NCBI GenBank assembly: GCA_023091735.1
Contig: JALKBU010000465.1
Coordinates: 1-38,478 of the forward strand
From: Trichomonas tenax
Lineage: Eukaryota; Parabasalia; Trichomonadida; Trichomonadidae
Reading direction: 5' to 3'
Length of the DNA: 38,478 bases
The notes beneath the pieces are model-generated. The model saw only the letters and a list, made by a program, of their open reading frames with translations, was not told the origin of the DNA and searched no databases. The translations under genes were made by a program, and so were the position numbers. This document shows, in pieces, positions 37,295-38,478 of the stretch (position 1 is the stretch's first letter; each line of letters opens with the position of its first letter).

Positions 37295-37739
37295 CACACA
37301 CACAGTTAATAACATTACAGTTAATCCTTATTTTTATGATCAACCTAGAACTCTTGAAAATCTTAGAGAAACAGTTATACCTAATAATTTACCAGAGAAA
37401 CCTAAATTAAATATATCTAATAATAATAGTTTTGAAATACAACCATCTAAACCTAAATTAAATATATCTGAAAATAAACCTAAGTTATCTATATCTGAAA
37501 ATAATGATATTAATATTGAACAAAATAAGCGCAATAATAAATTATCGCAGCCCATTATGAATAATGGTCCACCTAAGTTATCTATATCTGAAAATAAACC
37601 TATGGATAATTTAAAAGAGAGTTTACTTCATAATAATCTTAAACCAAAACCATCATTATTAGAAACTTATAGTAGTGAATTTCATAATGAACCAGTTGTA
37701 TATCATTCAATTAATCCAAAGAATAAAAATAAACATTAA
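37281..37739 (+). CDS. Maverick-like protein fragment with KPKLNIS repeats, 5' truncated
   Basis: 152 codons open to TAA at 37737-37739. No ATG begins the frame (first codon TTG within the 21-bp repeat), so the 5' end is missing. The sequence is low-complexity and polar with repeated KPKLNISNN / KPKLNISEN / KPKLSISEN / PPKLSISEN motifs (about residues 46-110), and ends in a basic NPKNKNKH. Codons are almost all A/T-ending (TTA, AAT, ATA), unlike the housekeeping genes here. It is convergent with the fragment at 37752-38477, 12 bases away, a compactness typical of viral-type elements. The Maverick assignment is from memory of T. vaginalis elements. Confidence 0.55.
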   Translation: MDGVITHTVNNITVNPYFYDQPRTLENLRETVIPNNLPEKPKLNISNNNSFEIQPSKPKLNISENKPKLSISENNDINIEQNKRNNKLSQPIMNNGPPKLSISENKPMDNLKESLLHNNLKPKPSLLETYSSEFHNEPVVYHSINPKNKNKH

Positions 37740-37751
37740 AATATATATTTA

Positions 37752-38477
37752 TTATAAAACTGCTATATTACCATCTAATAATATTGCTTCTATATATAAT
37801 TGGTCTTTATTATCTTTTGGTAATATAATTGGTGATTTATGATCAACTGTTGAATATAAGTCAACCCAAAATTCATCATTAAAACCTTTTGGTCTAAAAT
37901 ACTTAATATATGATAATGAATACTTTCGTGTGTGACCTAGATATTCATCTTTAACTTCGTGTGCTATATTACTATATAATATACAGCTATTTCTATCCCA
38001 TATATTTTTAGTAACTATATCTGTAATCTTTTCAATACGCTCTTCTAATTGATCATAATTAATAATATTCTTAAAATCATCATTAGCATAAATAAAATCA
38101 AATTCAACTCAATATCTATAACCTGTATATGTTCTTTGATCTCCTGGTAATTGATTATATTGACATACTAAATTAAATGTAGCAATGTGATCATCAGTAT
38201 ATTTAAAATAACAATGTAATAGTTGATCAGGTATAGTTCCATCAGATTTATAAACATATATACTATCAAAGTGATTTAATTCTTTATCCAATTCTGTATT
38301 AGTACCTATAAACAAATCTTTTAATAATATACTATCATCAAAAAACTTTCATTCTCTTATTTGTTTTTCATTTATTAATTCTGGTAATGTTGGAGTAGAT
38401 GGATCTAAATATAATCGATATTGTTTAACATTAATAATGAAATCAATAAATCTAAATCCTTTTGTAATATACATATC
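37752..38477 (-). pseudogene. Maverick-like gene, two TGA interruptions, 5' end beyond window
   Basis: One minus-strand frame of 242 codons from the window edge to TAA 37752-37754, interrupted by TGA at 38349-38351 and 38109-38111. Between and around the stops the sequence is continuous and protein-like (GFRFIDFIINVKQYRLYLD, FIGTNTELDKELNHFDSIYV, YFRPKGFNDEFWVDLYS). Both TGA codons stand where an aromatic residue would fit, consistent with TGG changed to TGA. Two ordinary TGG codons occur in the same frame. Extreme A/T codon bias. Function not recognised. Confidence 0.6.
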
Positions 38478-38478
38478 T

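Noticed and set aside
1..38478. CRISPR arrays, bacterial operons, rRNA genes
   Set aside because: No regularly spaced identical repeats with unique spacers, no rRNA sequence, and gene style is eukaryotic throughout; the tandem arrays have no spacers.

Overview
The window is AT-rich, intron-poor eukaryotic DNA from a parabasalid, most likely Trichomonas vaginalis or a close relative. The reasons are long uninterrupted ORFs, very short 5' leaders, and initiator-like elements (TCA-Y-T-W, sometimes with a following CATT) within about 25 bases of start codons. Fragments resembling Maverick/Polinton genes and many decayed gene copies fit the same picture. The species is inferred from style and gene content; no database was searched.

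Left part (1-11 kb). A palindrome-rich TATGCATA repeat abuts a truncated Maverick-like gene (minus strand). A diverged copy of the kinase promoter and 5' end follows, then a TKL-type kinase with a C-terminal helical region, then a CARMIL-like leucine-rich-repeat protein. The LRR gene needs removal of exactly 23 bases (4767-4789, GTATAT...CTAAC...AG) to join its first exon to the main frame, a candidate ultrashort intron. Next come a dispersed repeat, a coiled-coil ORF with a 21-bp satellite and a pseudogene with five in-frame stops, and an intact calcineurin-B-like EF-hand gene.

Centre (11-21.3 kb). One 10.2-kb ORF encodes a 3402-residue dynein heavy chain-like protein. Its order matches dynein (tail, linker, ring, short stalk, C-terminal domain), but I find no Walker A motif at the AAA1, AAA3 or AAA4 positions and none in AAA2. 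It looks like an intact but nucleotide-binding-dead dynein paralogue.

Right part (21.3-38.5 kb). Two tandem Pmp-like surface-protein remnants flank a BspA-like remnant. Intact genes for ribosomal protein S8 and an ArfGAP follow. Then come a GC-rich island next to a 119-nt foldback, a broken ankyrin gene, a second copy of the dispersed repeat, a broken all-helical gene, a second TATGCATA repeat whose core is inverted relative to the first copy, and a broken GC-rich Old Yellow Enzyme gene that may have come from a bacterium. An intact MAF1 gene, a nested set of long hairpins and an unrecognised small gene precede two convergent Maverick-like gene fragments at the right edge.

The intact genes are housekeeping or signalling genes (translation, Pol III control, vesicle traffic, actin and cilia, kinase and calcium signalling) with no evident shared pathway. 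They sit as islands in repeat- and pseudogene-rich DNA. A degenerate 20-bp array (consensus near TTTACATGTCAAATATTATT) lies directly upstream of both the LRR gene and the S8 gene.
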